Position numbers and translations under genes: made by a program. From positions 124,001 to 188,000 of the forward strand of contig NZ_SWJG01000001.1 of assembly GCF_005870035.1 (NCBI RefSeq): a stretch of DNA of 64,000 nt. The letters run 5' to 3'. Under the pieces are notes generated by a model. The model saw only the letters and a list, made by a program, of their open reading frames with translations. It had not been told where the DNA came from and made no database searches. Positions 8,445-16,001 of the stretch are shown one piece after another (position 1 is the stretch's first letter; each line of letters begins with the position of its first letter). This DNA is from Spirosoma lacussanchae (GTDB lineage: Bacteria; Bacteroidota; Bacteroidia; Cytophagales; Spirosomataceae).

Positions 8445-9410
8445 TCAGTTCAGTAGATTATTGGCCAGTTCACGAATCGTCTGGAAGCGCGCTGTGAACG
8501 AGCCGCTTACGATCTTGTAAGCCAATTGCCGCCGGTCTAACTCTGCCCGAAACCGGTTCATCATATCAACGCGCCGGTGCCCCAGGTCGCGGAGCCCGTC
8601 GGCCACCCAGGGTACATCGATGTCGAGCAGTACGTACGCATCGTAATGTACCTGCCTTTCGAGTTCGTAGAGAACGGGGGGTATCTGATGCAGGTAGATA
8701 TCCGAATAGATCTGGGTCGTAATCAGGTCGGTGTCGCAGAAAAGGATTCGGTTAGCCTGTTGTTCAGCGGCTTGAACCGCTGCCGTCTGCGCATAACCAA
8801 TTCGGATGATATCGTCGGCTGTAAACTCGTTGGAGGTAATCAGATCGCGGGCTACTTCGGGTACAAACGTAGTATTGAACTCCAGTGCCAGCTGCCGGGC
8901 GGTGGTCGTTTTTCCGACGCTCTCGGGACCATACAGGCAAATTTTCCGGACAAAGTACGGGCGCACTACGGTCGGCAGATAGTCCCAGAAGCGGGCCGGA
9001 TTTTGTCGGATCTGAGTGGCTGATACCGGAACCTGCTGCCGTGCCGGATCGAACGAGACGTAGCGAAGGCCGCTGTGATAGGCCAGGGGGAGCCCATAGG
9101 CTTCGGAAGCAAAGAAAACGCTGACCGGCGGAAACCGACGTTTGATAAAAGCCGCCCATAGCTTCGTCGCTTCAGGGAGTGGCAGCGTTGGGTCGTGGAA
9201 GTCGTCGGCTTCAGCTACTACCTCGATGGTTGGGTAGGGGGCCAGCAGCTCGGTGAGCCAGGCCAGCCGTTGCTCGGGCGCGATCGGGTCCGCATCCGTG
9301 TAGCTCATCGACACAATGAGCCGGTCGCACTGCTGGCGGGCAAAGTCGATGAGTGCCAGATGCCCTGTATGAACCGGCATAAACTTGCCGAAAACCAGTC
9401 CGGTTGTCAT
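8445..9410 (-). CDS. nadR: NadR-like NMN adenylyltransferase / ribosylnicotinamide kinase
   Basis: A bifunctional NAD-salvage enzyme of 321 residues. The N-terminal nucleotidyltransferase domain starts FGKFMPVHTGH, with the HxGH motif at 14-17 that binds ATP when NMN is adenylylated. The C-terminal kinase domain has a Walker A motif GPESVGKTT and would phosphorylate nicotinamide riboside. There is no N-terminal helix-turn-helix, so unlike enterobacterial NadR it should not be a repressor. The start ATG 9410 is preferred over an upstream in-frame start at 9470, which would overlap the neighbouring gene and add non-conserved sequence. The nearby pnuC transporter fits the same pathway. Confidence 0.92.
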   Translation of the reverse strand: MTTGLVFGKFMPVHTGHLALIDFARQQCDRLIVSMSYTDADPIAPEQRLAWLTELLAPYPTIEVVAEADDFHDPTLPLPEATKLWAAFIKRRFPPVSVFFASEAYGLPLAYHSGLRYVSFDPARQQVPVSATQIRQNPARFWDYLPTVVRPYFVRKICLYGPESVGKTTTARQLALEFNTTFVPEVARDLITSNEFTADDIIRIGYAQTAAVQAAEQQANRILFCDTDLITTQIYSDIYLHQIPPVLYELERQVHYDAYVLLDIDVPWVADGLRDLGHRRVDMMNRFRAELDRRQLAYKIVSGSFTARFQTIRELANNLLN

Positions 9411-9456
9411 ACCTACTGATGCAAATGATCTAGTTCTGTTGGTGGGTACGCCCGTT

Positions 9457-9864
9457 TTACTGCCGGACAAATACGTAATCGCCGGTGCTAAACGGCCGAA
9501 TGACGATGCGGTTACTGGCCAGAAACGTAAACGGCATCAACCGCCCGTTCGACGACGACATGCAACCGGCTATAATGCGAACGTCACTGCCCTCTACCGC
9601 ATAACGACCGGGGCCGCAGCCCAGAAACCCGTATTCGACGGGGATCGTATTCTCGTAAAACTCGGTAAAGGCCCCGTTGCGGTCAAAGGTAATAAATACG
9701 CCCTTGCCCGACGGTATGTTGACCGTTGTACAGGTCGAGCTGGTAGCGGGTTTGCAGTAAGTGATGAGTCGCCAGGTGCCGGCGAGTTGATCAGCCGGGT
9801 CGGGGTTGTCGGTTGAACAGGCGAGGCCAAAACCAAGCAGGATGAGGTAGAGATACGATTTCAT
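9457..9864 (-). CDS. Small lipocalin-like lipoprotein
   Basis: A 135-residue protein with a lipoprotein signal (LGFGLACS, Cys16). The mature part begins with a GTWRL block typical of bacterial lipocalin-like and META-like domains and is rich in beta strand, with four further cysteines (two in the pair STC/KPA region and two in GCGPG/AGCMS). The function is unknown. It lies 46 bases upstream of nadR in the same direction and could share its transcript; whether it has any link to NAD metabolism is not shown. Confidence 0.75.
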   Translation of the reverse strand: MKSYLYLILLGFGLACSTDNPDPADQLAGTWRLITYCKPATSSTCTTVNIPSGKGVFITFDRNGAFTEFYENTIPVEYGFLGCGPGRYAVEGSDVRIIAGCMSSSNGRLMPFTFLASNRIVIRPFSTGDYVFVRQ

Positions 9865-9885
9865 ACGGTTGGGTGTTTTAAGTTT

Positions 9886-9991
9886 CCCGGGTTGAAGGGC
9901 CTATTCATGGTCAGAACAGGCCCGGATTGGGATTGAGGGAAATAAATGAATAGGCCCTGGCATGAATGCCGGGTATTTTGTATACCGATTT
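9886..9991. repeat. Structured repeat, copy 1
   Basis: The copy begins CCCGGGTTGAA. Its outer stem is GGGCCTATTCAT (9897-9908) with ATGAATAGGCCC (9946-9957), a perfect 12-bp match. The loop holds GGTCAGAACAGGCCCGGATT, shared with copy 2. A small GGCATGAATGCC hairpin follows the stem. Confidence 0.85.
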
Positions 9992-9992
9992 C

Positions 9993-10098
9993 CCCGGGTT
10001 GAAACCCGGGTCTATTCATGGTCAGAACAGGCCCGGATTTGTATTGAGCTAAACCCATGAATAGACCCGGCATTCATGCCGGGCATTTTTATATAGAT
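9993..10098. repeat. Structured repeat, copy 2
   Basis: Same layout as copy 1. The outer stem (10006-10021 with 10055-10070) is a perfect 16-bp pair built on GGGTCTATTCATGG and CCATGAATAGACCC. The base that differs from copy 1 in the left arm (C to T) is matched by a G to A change in the right arm, so pairing is preserved. A CCCGGCAT/ATGCCGGG inverted repeat follows. Confidence 0.85.
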
Positions 10099-10184
10099 TC
10101 GTCGGATTTCAACCCGGGCCATTAAATTATAAACCGATGCCCCGGATTAACCAGACCCGGTTGGATGATAAAGCGTTGTAACGG

Positions 10185-10862
10185 TCAGGGGCGCAGCGGT
10201 TTAGGCGGGTCGTAGCCGCGGTATTCGCGGGTCCAGTTCCAGGCGCCGAACAGGGCGACGAAGCAAAACAGGAAGTACTCGGCCGCTACCAGTTTGACCC
10301 CTTTTACGAAGTAGATGTAGGTCAGGATAGCGTCGACCAGCAGCCAGACGTACCAGCATTCGACCCGCTTTTCGATCATCAGAAACGTAGCCAGAATGCT
10401 CATTACGGTCGTAAACGAGTCGACGTAGGGAAAGGCGCTGGGCTGGCTGAACAGCACGGGAAACCAGGCGTGCAGATGGCTGGCGAAGGTACCGAGCAGT
10501 AGGGTAGCGACGCCAGCCGCCAGGGCCCAAACGGCAAACCGACGCGCGGGCATACGGGTAATCCGCAGCTCCTGGTGCTGGTTGGCTTCGTCGGGTTTTG
10601 GGTGTTTCCAGCGCCACCAGCCCTGCAGGTTCGTGATCAGAAAAAACACCTGCAGAAACATGTCGGGGTAGAGCTGAATCTGGTAAAACAGAAAAAAGAA
10701 CAGCACCACACTGACCGCACCGATGGGCCAGCTCCAGACATGGGCCCGCGCCGATAACCATACTGCTACCCCCCCGCTCACGACGCCGAAGAACTCCAGA
10801 TAACTCATGGGGTAACCCCAAAGCGTAAAGAAAAGCGTGTCGATGTCAAAAAAGTCAGGCAT
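10185..10862 (-). CDS. pnuC: Nicotinamide riboside transporter
   Basis: A 225-residue polytopic inner-membrane protein of the PnuC family, with about seven hydrophobic segments. The family signature lies near the N-terminus: YLEFFGVVSGG, then WPIGAVSVVLFFFLFY and an NLQGWWRW loop. The Trp/Asn residues of this block line the substrate pore in known PnuC structures. It imports nicotinamide riboside, which the NadR kinase/adenylyltransferase encoded 0.8 kb downstream converts to NMN and NAD. It starts divergently from the Gfo/Idh/MocA gene, with only 71 bases between them. Confidence 0.93.
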   Translation of the reverse strand: MPDFFDIDTLFFTLWGYPMSYLEFFGVVSGGVAVWLSARAHVWSWPIGAVSVVLFFFLFYQIQLYPDMFLQVFFLITNLQGWWRWKHPKPDEANQHQELRITRMPARRFAVWALAAGVATLLLGTFASHLHAWFPVLFSQPSAFPYVDSFTTVMSILATFLMIEKRVECWYVWLLVDAILTYIYFVKGVKLVAAEYFLFCFVALFGAWNWTREYRGYDPPKPLRP

Positions 10863-10933
10863 TCGGGCAAGTAATCAGCGGATGTTTCGGCGTTTAGAAA
10901 GACGAAAGTACGCTTAAAACCCTTTTCGGACTC

Positions 10934-12127
10934 ATGCAAAAAATTGCTATGCTCGGGGGCGGCTTCATTGGTCGCTTCTATGCCGACTCCCTTCACGGCC
11001 AGCGCAGCCGCGACAAAGTGGTGGCTATCTACGCTCGTCGTGAGGAAACCGCCCAGAAATTTGCCGATGACTACGGCTGCTCGTTCCTGTCGACAAACAT
11101 GGAGGAGGTAATCGCGCATCCGGACGTGACGATGGTCTGTATTGCGTTGCCCAATAACCTGCATGCGCCCGCTGTTGCGTTATGTGCCAAACACAAAAAG
11201 AACGTTGTCTGCACCAAACCCCTGGGGCGTACCGCCGAAGAGGCTCTGCAGATGATGAAGCTGGTTGAAGAAGCCGGTATTTTTGGGGGGTATCTGGAAG
11301 ACCTGTGCTATTCACCCAAGTTCCTGAAGGCACTCGATACGGTAAAGAACGGGGCACTGGGCCGCATCCTGTGGGCCAAATCACGCGAGACGCACCCCGG
11401 TCCGCACTCCAACTGGTTCTGGGACAAGGAACAGGCCGGGGGCGGCTGCATGCTCGATCTGGGTTGTCATTGCGTAGAGATTGCGCGCAACTTCATCGGT
11501 AAAGAGGTTCGGCCGGTTGAGGTGATGTGCTGGGCCGCTACGCAGGTGAAACCCATCGATGCCGAAGACCACGCCATCGCGCTGGTGAAGTACGAGAATG
11601 GGGCCATCGGGCAGTTCGAAGTGAGCTGGACATTCCGGGGCGGTATGGACCTGCGCGACGAAGTGATGGGCACCGAGGGCACCATCTGGATCAATAATTT
11701 TCTGCGGACCGGCTTTGAGATGTTCACGACCGGCAAAGCCGCCGACTACGTAGCCGAGAAAGCCGAGAGTAACGCGGGCTGGCTGTTTCCCGTTGGCGAC
11801 GAGGTAAACGACCTGGGTTATAATCACATGTTTGCCGATATGTTCAGCGCAGCCGAAGAAGGACGCGACCCCGCCGAAACGTTTTACGACGGCTATGTCG
11901 TGAATGCGATACTGGATGCCGCCTATAAATCGGCCGAAACGAAGCAGTGGGAGCCGGTGCAACTACCCGTATGGCGCGGTCAGGAAGGCTTGTCGCAGCA
12001 GACGACGCTGACGGAGTACGACGCCGACCACTACCTGATCAAGGAAGAAATCACCCATGACGGGCGGCATAAGGTTATTCTGAAAGAAAAAGCAGGCGGT
12101 AAAATCGTAGAACGCGATCTGGCCTGA
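10934..12127 (+). CDS. Gfo/Idh/MocA family NAD(P)-dependent oxidoreductase
   Basis: A 397-residue dehydrogenase. The N-terminal Rossmann fold starts MLGGGFIGRF. The CTKPLGRT block corresponds to the family's EKP motif with the catalytic-region Lys. The C-terminal domain contains DLGCHCVEIARNF, in which the His is in the position of the usual catalytic residue. Family members oxidise or reduce sugars, inositols and sugar-nucleotides; the substrate is not evident. No signal peptide is seen, so it is cytoplasmic. Its position before an SDR, a ROK kinase and a SIS protein suggests carbohydrate catabolism. Confidence 0.9.
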   Translation: MQKIAMLGGGFIGRFYADSLHGQRSRDKVVAIYARREETAQKFADDYGCSFLSTNMEEVIAHPDVTMVCIALPNNLHAPAVALCAKHKKNVVCTKPLGRTAEEALQMMKLVEEAGIFGGYLEDLCYSPKFLKALDTVKNGALGRILWAKSRETHPGPHSNWFWDKEQAGGGCMLDLGCHCVEIARNFIGKEVRPVEVMCWAATQVKPIDAEDHAIALVKYENGAIGQFEVSWTFRGGMDLRDEVMGTEGTIWINNFLRTGFEMFTTGKAADYVAEKAESNAGWLFPVGDEVNDLGYNHMFADMFSAAEEGRDPAETFYDGYVVNAILDAAYKSAETKQWEPVQLPVWRGQEGLSQQTTLTEYDADHYLIKEEITHDGRHKVILKEKAGGKIVERDLA

Positions 12128-12133
12128 GGAATG

Positions 12134-12164
12134 GGGCGCTGGCCCTGGTCAGCGCCCTTGTCTT
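12134..12164 (+). terminator. Probable terminator after the Gfo/Idh/MocA gene
   Basis: GGGCGCTG (12134-12141) pairs perfectly with CAGCGCCC (12150-12157). The following T-rich stretch (TTGTCTT) is weak. Confidence 0.55.
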
Positions 12165-12280
12165 CAGGGGACATACCGGTCGAGGGCAACGCGTAGCCTT
12201 TGAGTTAGTTTAGAGTGGTTCAGCGACGGGATGTCTTCATGCTGGTATGCTTCGATAATATCGGTCTGATTGGTCTCCAT
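12164..12280 (-). CDS. Possible small protein of 38 residues
   Basis: A short minus-strand frame starts at ATG 12280 and stops with TGA at 12166-12164, filling the gap between the Gfo/Idh/MocA and SDR genes. The product is charged, beginning METNQTDIIEAYQ and ending in a basic helix-like stretch, KLTQRLRVALDRY. A TATCTTTA element resembling a -7 box lies just upstream on the same strand. No family is recognised; it could also be a chance frame. Confidence 0.3.
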   Translation of the reverse strand: METNQTDIIEAYQHEDIPSLNHSKLTQRLRVALDRYVP

Positions 12281-12425
12281 AACGAACGGGGTTTGGTTAA
12301 AGATAACAAACGTTGGCGATCCGCCTGGGGTTGAATAAGCCCGGCCATGAAGGCAAAGATTGGCAGTAGCCGATCAATTTTGTTTCTTGCAGGCCTTAAA
12401 TCAACAAGCACAACGTCGAATCTCA

Positions 12426-13208
12426 ATGTGGTTAGAAAATAAGCGAATTGTAGTGGTGGGCGGTACAACGGGCATGGGCCTGTCGGCGGCCCTCGCGTTT
12501 GTTCAGGAAGGAGCGCAGGTCGTTGTGGTAGGTCGTAATCCCGACAGCTGTGCGGCTGCCGAAAAACAGCTCGACGGGAACGGACTGGCGATGTCGGGCG
12601 ATGCGTCGGACCCGCAAACGGCCCCGAAAGCCATTGCCCTTTGTCAGCAGATTTTTGGTGGTTTTGATGGATTGTATCACGTAGCGGGCGGTTCCGGACG
12701 TCGGTTTGGCGATGGCCCCCTGCACGAACTGACCCTCGATGGGTGGCATTATACCGTCAATCTGAACCTCACCTCGCTGATGCTGTCGAATCAGGCTGCC
12801 GTACGGGCGTTCCGGGCGCAGCAGTCGGGTGGTACTATCCTGAACATGGGGTCGGTGCTGGGGTCGCATCCCTCGCCGGTTCATTTTGGCACCCACGCCT
12901 ACGCGGCCATGAAATCGGGGGTGATCGGGTTTACCCGGTCGGTAGCAGCCTATTACGCCAATGATAACATCCGGGTCAACGTGCTGGCGCCGGCGCTGGT
13001 CGAAACACCCATGGCGCAGCGCGCGGCTACCGACGATACCATCCTGGCCTTTACCAAAACCAAGCAACCCCTCGACGGTGGTCGTATCGGGCAGCCGGAT
13101 GATCTGGACGGAGCCGCTATTTATTTTATGTCAGATCAGTCGCGCTTCACAACCGGTCAGGTGCTGACGGTTGACGGCGGCTGGAGTGTAAGCGAAGGAC
13201 AACTATGA
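12426..13208 (+). CDS. Short-chain dehydrogenase/reductase (SDR)
   Basis: A 260-residue classical SDR. The cofactor motif GGTTGMGLSAA replaces the usual TGxxxGxG near residue 12-20. The catalytic Ser is in NMGSVLGS and the Tyr/Lys pair is in YAAMK, so the active site is intact. The C-terminal SRFTTGQVLTVDGGWS block is typical. The start ATG 12426 is preferred over an upstream in-frame start at 12360. Its last bases overlap the start of the ROK kinase gene (ATGA), so the two are translationally coupled and probably act on the same sugar. Confidence 0.9.
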   Translation: MWLENKRIVVVGGTTGMGLSAALAFVQEGAQVVVVGRNPDSCAAAEKQLDGNGLAMSGDASDPQTAPKAIALCQQIFGGFDGLYHVAGGSGRRFGDGPLHELTLDGWHYTVNLNLTSLMLSNQAAVRAFRAQQSGGTILNMGSVLGSHPSPVHFGTHAYAAMKSGVIGFTRSVAAYYANDNIRVNVLAPALVETPMAQRAATDDTILAFTKTKQPLDGGRIGQPDDLDGAAIYFMSDQSRFTTGQVLTVDGGWSVSEGQL

Positions 13209-14089
13209 ACGCAATCGGCATCGACCTCGGCGGCACCTGGATCAAGGGCGTGCTGATGGATATGCAGACCGGCCAGATCGGTAAACAGCTCTATCATCCG
13301 ACCAATGGTGAGAAAGACTGGAAACAGGCTGTTGCCGAAACGGTAGCCGAACTGCGCGAGGCTGCCACAACCGGAGTGCTGGCCATTGGGCTGTCGGCGC
13401 CCGGTCTGCCCGATGCCGGTAACCAGTGCATATCGTTCATGCCGGGTCGGCTGGATGGGCTGGAGGGTTTTTTATGGGGTAATTTCCTGAAGGCGCCCGT
13501 GCATGTTGTCAATGATGCACACGCGGCCCTGCTGGCCGAGGCTCGTTTCGGGGTGGCCAAAGGGCTGAAAAATGTGGTGATGCTCACGCTGGGTACGGGC
13601 GTTGGCGGTGGGGTCCTGATCGACGGAAAACTGTATCAGGGTAACCAGCAGAAAGCCGGCTCGCTGGGCCACATCACCGTCAACGCCGAAAGCGACCTGA
13701 GCATTACGGGTCAGCCCGGTAGCCTGGAAAATGCCATCGGCAATGCCACCATCGAAAAACGGTCGCAGGGACGGTTTACGTCGACCTACCAGCTGCTCGA
13801 AGCCTATAAACAGGGCGACTATCTGGCGCAGTGGGTATGGTTGTCATCGGTACGGCATCTGGCTATCGGTATCTGTGCGCTCACCAATGCGTTTTCGCCC
13901 GAGCTTGTCGTGCTGGGGGGCGGTATCACCCAGGCCGAAGAGGACCTGCTCAGGCCTCTGGCCGAGTTTATGGGGTTGCACGAATGGCGACCCGGCGGGC
14001 AGACAACCCCCGTCAGAATTGCTCATTTCGGTGATATGGCCGGGGCCATTGGGGCCGCCAGCTTCGCCATTCAGCGTACAGCCGACTGA
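13205..14089 (+). CDS. ROK family sugar kinase lacking the zinc-binding cysteines
   Basis: A 294-residue ROK (repressor, ORF, kinase) protein without a DNA-binding domain, so a kinase rather than a repressor. The phosphate motif is GIDLGGTWIKG (5-15), the catalytic Asp is in VNDAHA (Asp104), and the TLGTGVGGG loop lies at 128-136. The ROK zinc motif CxCGxxGCxE aligns at 166-175, but all three Cys are replaced (Ser166, Thr168, Ser173); Gly, Gly and Glu and the upstream His156 are kept. It probably phosphorylates a hexose or amino sugar. Its ATG overlaps the SDR stop by four bases, and the SIS gene follows after 74 bases. Confidence 0.9.
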   Translation: MNAIGIDLGGTWIKGVLMDMQTGQIGKQLYHPTNGEKDWKQAVAETVAELREAATTGVLAIGLSAPGLPDAGNQCISFMPGRLDGLEGFLWGNFLKAPVHVVNDAHAALLAEARFGVAKGLKNVVMLTLGTGVGGGVLIDGKLYQGNQQKAGSLGHITVNAESDLSITGQPGSLENAIGNATIEKRSQGRFTSTYQLLEAYKQGDYLAQWVWLSSVRHLAIGICALTNAFSPELVVLGGGITQAEEDLLRPLAEFMGLHEWRPGGQTTPVRIAHFGDMAGAIGAASFAIQRTAD

Positions 14090-14163
14090 GGGGCACCTCC
14101 CATTCTGTAAGTAATGGGGCTAGTATACATCAGTTTTATCGGTACACCCCGTATTTTGCGCTC

Positions 14164-14958
14164 ATGACGGTTGAGTACATTCAAAAATGCCGGGCTATTC
14201 TCGACGCGGTCGAAGCCCAAACCGAATCAATTCAGCAGGTGGCGCGCTGGTACGCCGATACCATCCTGGCCGGGCGTATGGTTCATGTGTTCGGATCGGG
14301 CCACAGCCGGATCATGGTCGAAGAAATGTGGCCGCGCTACGGGTCGTTTCCCGGCTTCAACCCCATCGTTGAGCTGTCGCTGACCTTCCATAACCTCGTT
14401 GTAGGGGCCAACGGGCAGCGGCAGGCCATGTTTCTCGAAAACGTGCCGGGGCTGGCCGATCGCATCCTGCGTAACTACGACCTGAGCGAACAGGATTCGG
14501 CCCTCGTTATCTCATCCAGCGGCTGTAACGTTGTTCCCATCGAAATGGCCGAGCTGTTTCAGCAGCGGGGCGTCCGCGTTGTTGCGCTCGTTACCAAAGC
14601 GCATTCAGACGCCAGTACCAGCAAACGGGCCGATGGTAAAAAACTCAGCGATTTCGCCGATCTTATCCTGGACACGGGCGCCCCCGTTGGCGATGCGATG
14701 CTGACCGTACCGGGACTCGACACGCCCGTAGCACCGGGCAGTACGATAGGGGGAGCTGTTATCGTGAATAGTATCAAAGCCGAGGTAGCCCGGCTGTTAA
14801 CCGAAGCAGGTCACCCGCCCACCGTACTCAGCGCCGGTGTGCTGGTCGGAGCCGACCGAGCCGTTTCACTGTTCGAAAGTGCTTACGACGAACACGCCCA
14901 CCGGCTCGCCCGGCTGTATGCAAACGTCGGCGTACCTAGCTACGTGAGCGGGCTATGA
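14164..14958 (+). CDS. SIS-domain sugar-phosphate isomerase-like protein (UPF0309-like)
   Basis: A 264-residue protein with one sugar isomerase (SIS) domain. The phosphosugar loops FGSGHSRI near residue 43 and ISSSGCNVVPIEMA near 118 are visible. Length and layout resemble the UPF0309 group, which is related to amino-sugar-phosphate isomerases and deaminases. It follows a sugar kinase, so it probably takes that kinase's product. Its stop overlaps the GNAT gene start (ATGATGG), indicating one transcript. Confidence 0.85.
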   Translation: MTVEYIQKCRAILDAVEAQTESIQQVARWYADTILAGRMVHVFGSGHSRIMVEEMWPRYGSFPGFNPIVELSLTFHNLVVGANGQRQAMFLENVPGLADRILRNYDLSEQDSALVISSSGCNVVPIEMAELFQQRGVRVVALVTKAHSDASTSKRADGKKLSDFADLILDTGAPVGDAMLTVPGLDTPVAPGSTIGGAVIVNSIKAEVARLLTEAGHPPTVLSAGVLVGADRAVSLFESAYDEHAHRLARLYANVGVPSYVSGL

Positions 14959-15482
14959 TGGAGACGGCCCGCCTGACACTGCTGCCATTAACGCTGGAGC
15001 TGCTTCGGCTGCACGTAGCCGATGGGCACCGACTGGAGCAGGCGCTGGGTTTGCAGAAAGGATACCGCAAGGTAACCGAGCCGCTACTCAGCATTATCAA
15101 ACAATACACGATACCCCGCCTGAACGATCCTAAACTGGACCCGATGTACCATACGATCTGGATCGCCATCGACCGCGACCGGCAGCAGATCGTAGCCGAT
15201 GCCAAATTCAAGGGTGAGCCCGACGAAACCGGTACGGTCGAGATCGGATACGGCACCTACCCGGCTTTTCAGCGACGTGGCTACATGACCGAAATAGTAA
15301 AAGGTCTGGTCAGCTGGGCCAGTCAGCAGCCCGACGTTCATCGGGTTGTGGCCGATACCGATGTGGAAAATACGGCGTCGCAGCGGGTGCTGGAAAAAGC
15401 CGGGTTTCGGCTGTTCGATCGTATCGAGACCATGCTGTGGTGGGAGTACCTGATCGGTCAGGAAACTGGTAGCGCTGAGTAA
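14955..15482 (+). CDS. GNAT family N-acetyltransferase (RimJ/RimL-like)
   Basis: A 175-residue acetyltransferase. It opens METARLTLLPL, typical of RimJ/RimL-like members, and contains the acetyl-CoA loop region EIGYGTYPAFQRRGYMTEIV with the Q/RxxGxG/A-type signature QRRGYM. The C-terminal NTASQRVLEKAGF block is characteristic. The acceptor may be a protein N-terminus, an antibiotic or a small metabolite. Two starts are possible (14955 or 14958); both overlap the SIS stop. Confidence 0.88.
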   Translation: MMETARLTLLPLTLELLRLHVADGHRLEQALGLQKGYRKVTEPLLSIIKQYTIPRLNDPKLDPMYHTIWIAIDRDRQQIVADAKFKGEPDETGTVEIGYGTYPAFQRRGYMTEIVKGLVSWASQQPDVHRVVADTDVENTASQRVLEKAGFRLFDRIETMLWWEYLIGQETGSAE

Positions 15483-15559
15483 ACAAACCCGGCCCGGTCC
15501 TTACCTCTCCAGCGACGATCATACGCCACCGCGGCCACGAACTTTGTTGTCAACAACCT

Positions 15560-15928
15560 ATGGAGCAACTCATTCGACAATACATATCGGCCTATAACGC
15601 CATGGACGTAGCCGGCATGATGGCTCTTTTGCACGATGTGATCGTATTCGAAAACGTCTCGAACGCATCGGGCATCACGGCTACCAGCGGCAAAGCCGAG
15701 TTCGAGGCCCTGGCCCGTCAGTCGCTGGGCGTCTTTAGAAGCCGCGAGCAGCGCATCCGTTCGCTAACCCTCGGTGAGCGTACGGCCGCGGTCGAGATCG
15801 ACTACAGCGCCATTGTAGCCGTCGATTTGCCCAACGGGCTGAAAGCCGGACAGGCGCTCACGCTGCGGGGCGTTACTATCTTCGCCTTTAGCGACGGCAA
15901 AATCAGCCGAATCAGTGATTACAGTTAG
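15560..15928 (+). CDS. NTF2-like / SnoaL-like domain protein
   Basis: A 122-residue cytoplasmic protein with the fold pattern of the NTF2-like superfamily. It has an N-terminal helix RQYISAYNAMDVAGMMALL, the conserved segment VIVFENVS, and a curved sheet ending FAFSDGKISRISDYS. Such domains are isomerases, ligand-binding proteins or polyketide cyclase relatives; no specific function can be assigned. A GAACTTTG stretch at 15539-15546 resembles a -7 promoter with one mismatch. Confidence 0.8.
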   Translation: MEQLIRQYISAYNAMDVAGMMALLHDVIVFENVSNASGITATSGKAEFEALARQSLGVFRSREQRIRSLTLGERTAAVEIDYSAIVAVDLPNGLKAGQALTLRGVTIFAFSDGKISRISDYS

Positions 15929-16001
15929 GTGAAGACGTGGGTGAGTACAGAATCACTACGGCCTGCCCCCTTGTCTTTTCATCGTTTTTCTCTCTTTTCC
16001 T

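Larger units (their letters stand above)
9865..10184. other. Gene-free stretch carrying tandem structured repeats
   Basis: This 320-base gap between pnuC and the small lipoprotein gene has no credible protein. An open frame across it only translates the repeats (SGPVLTMNRP appears twice). Two imperfect copies of a hairpin-forming element fill 9886-10098, and a degenerate fragment (GGATTTCAACCCGGG) follows to about 10119. Confidence 0.8.

Noticed and set aside
9861..10073. Minus-strand open frame across the tandem repeats
   Set aside because: Its repeated peptide SGPVLTMNRP simply translates the two copies of the structured repeat.
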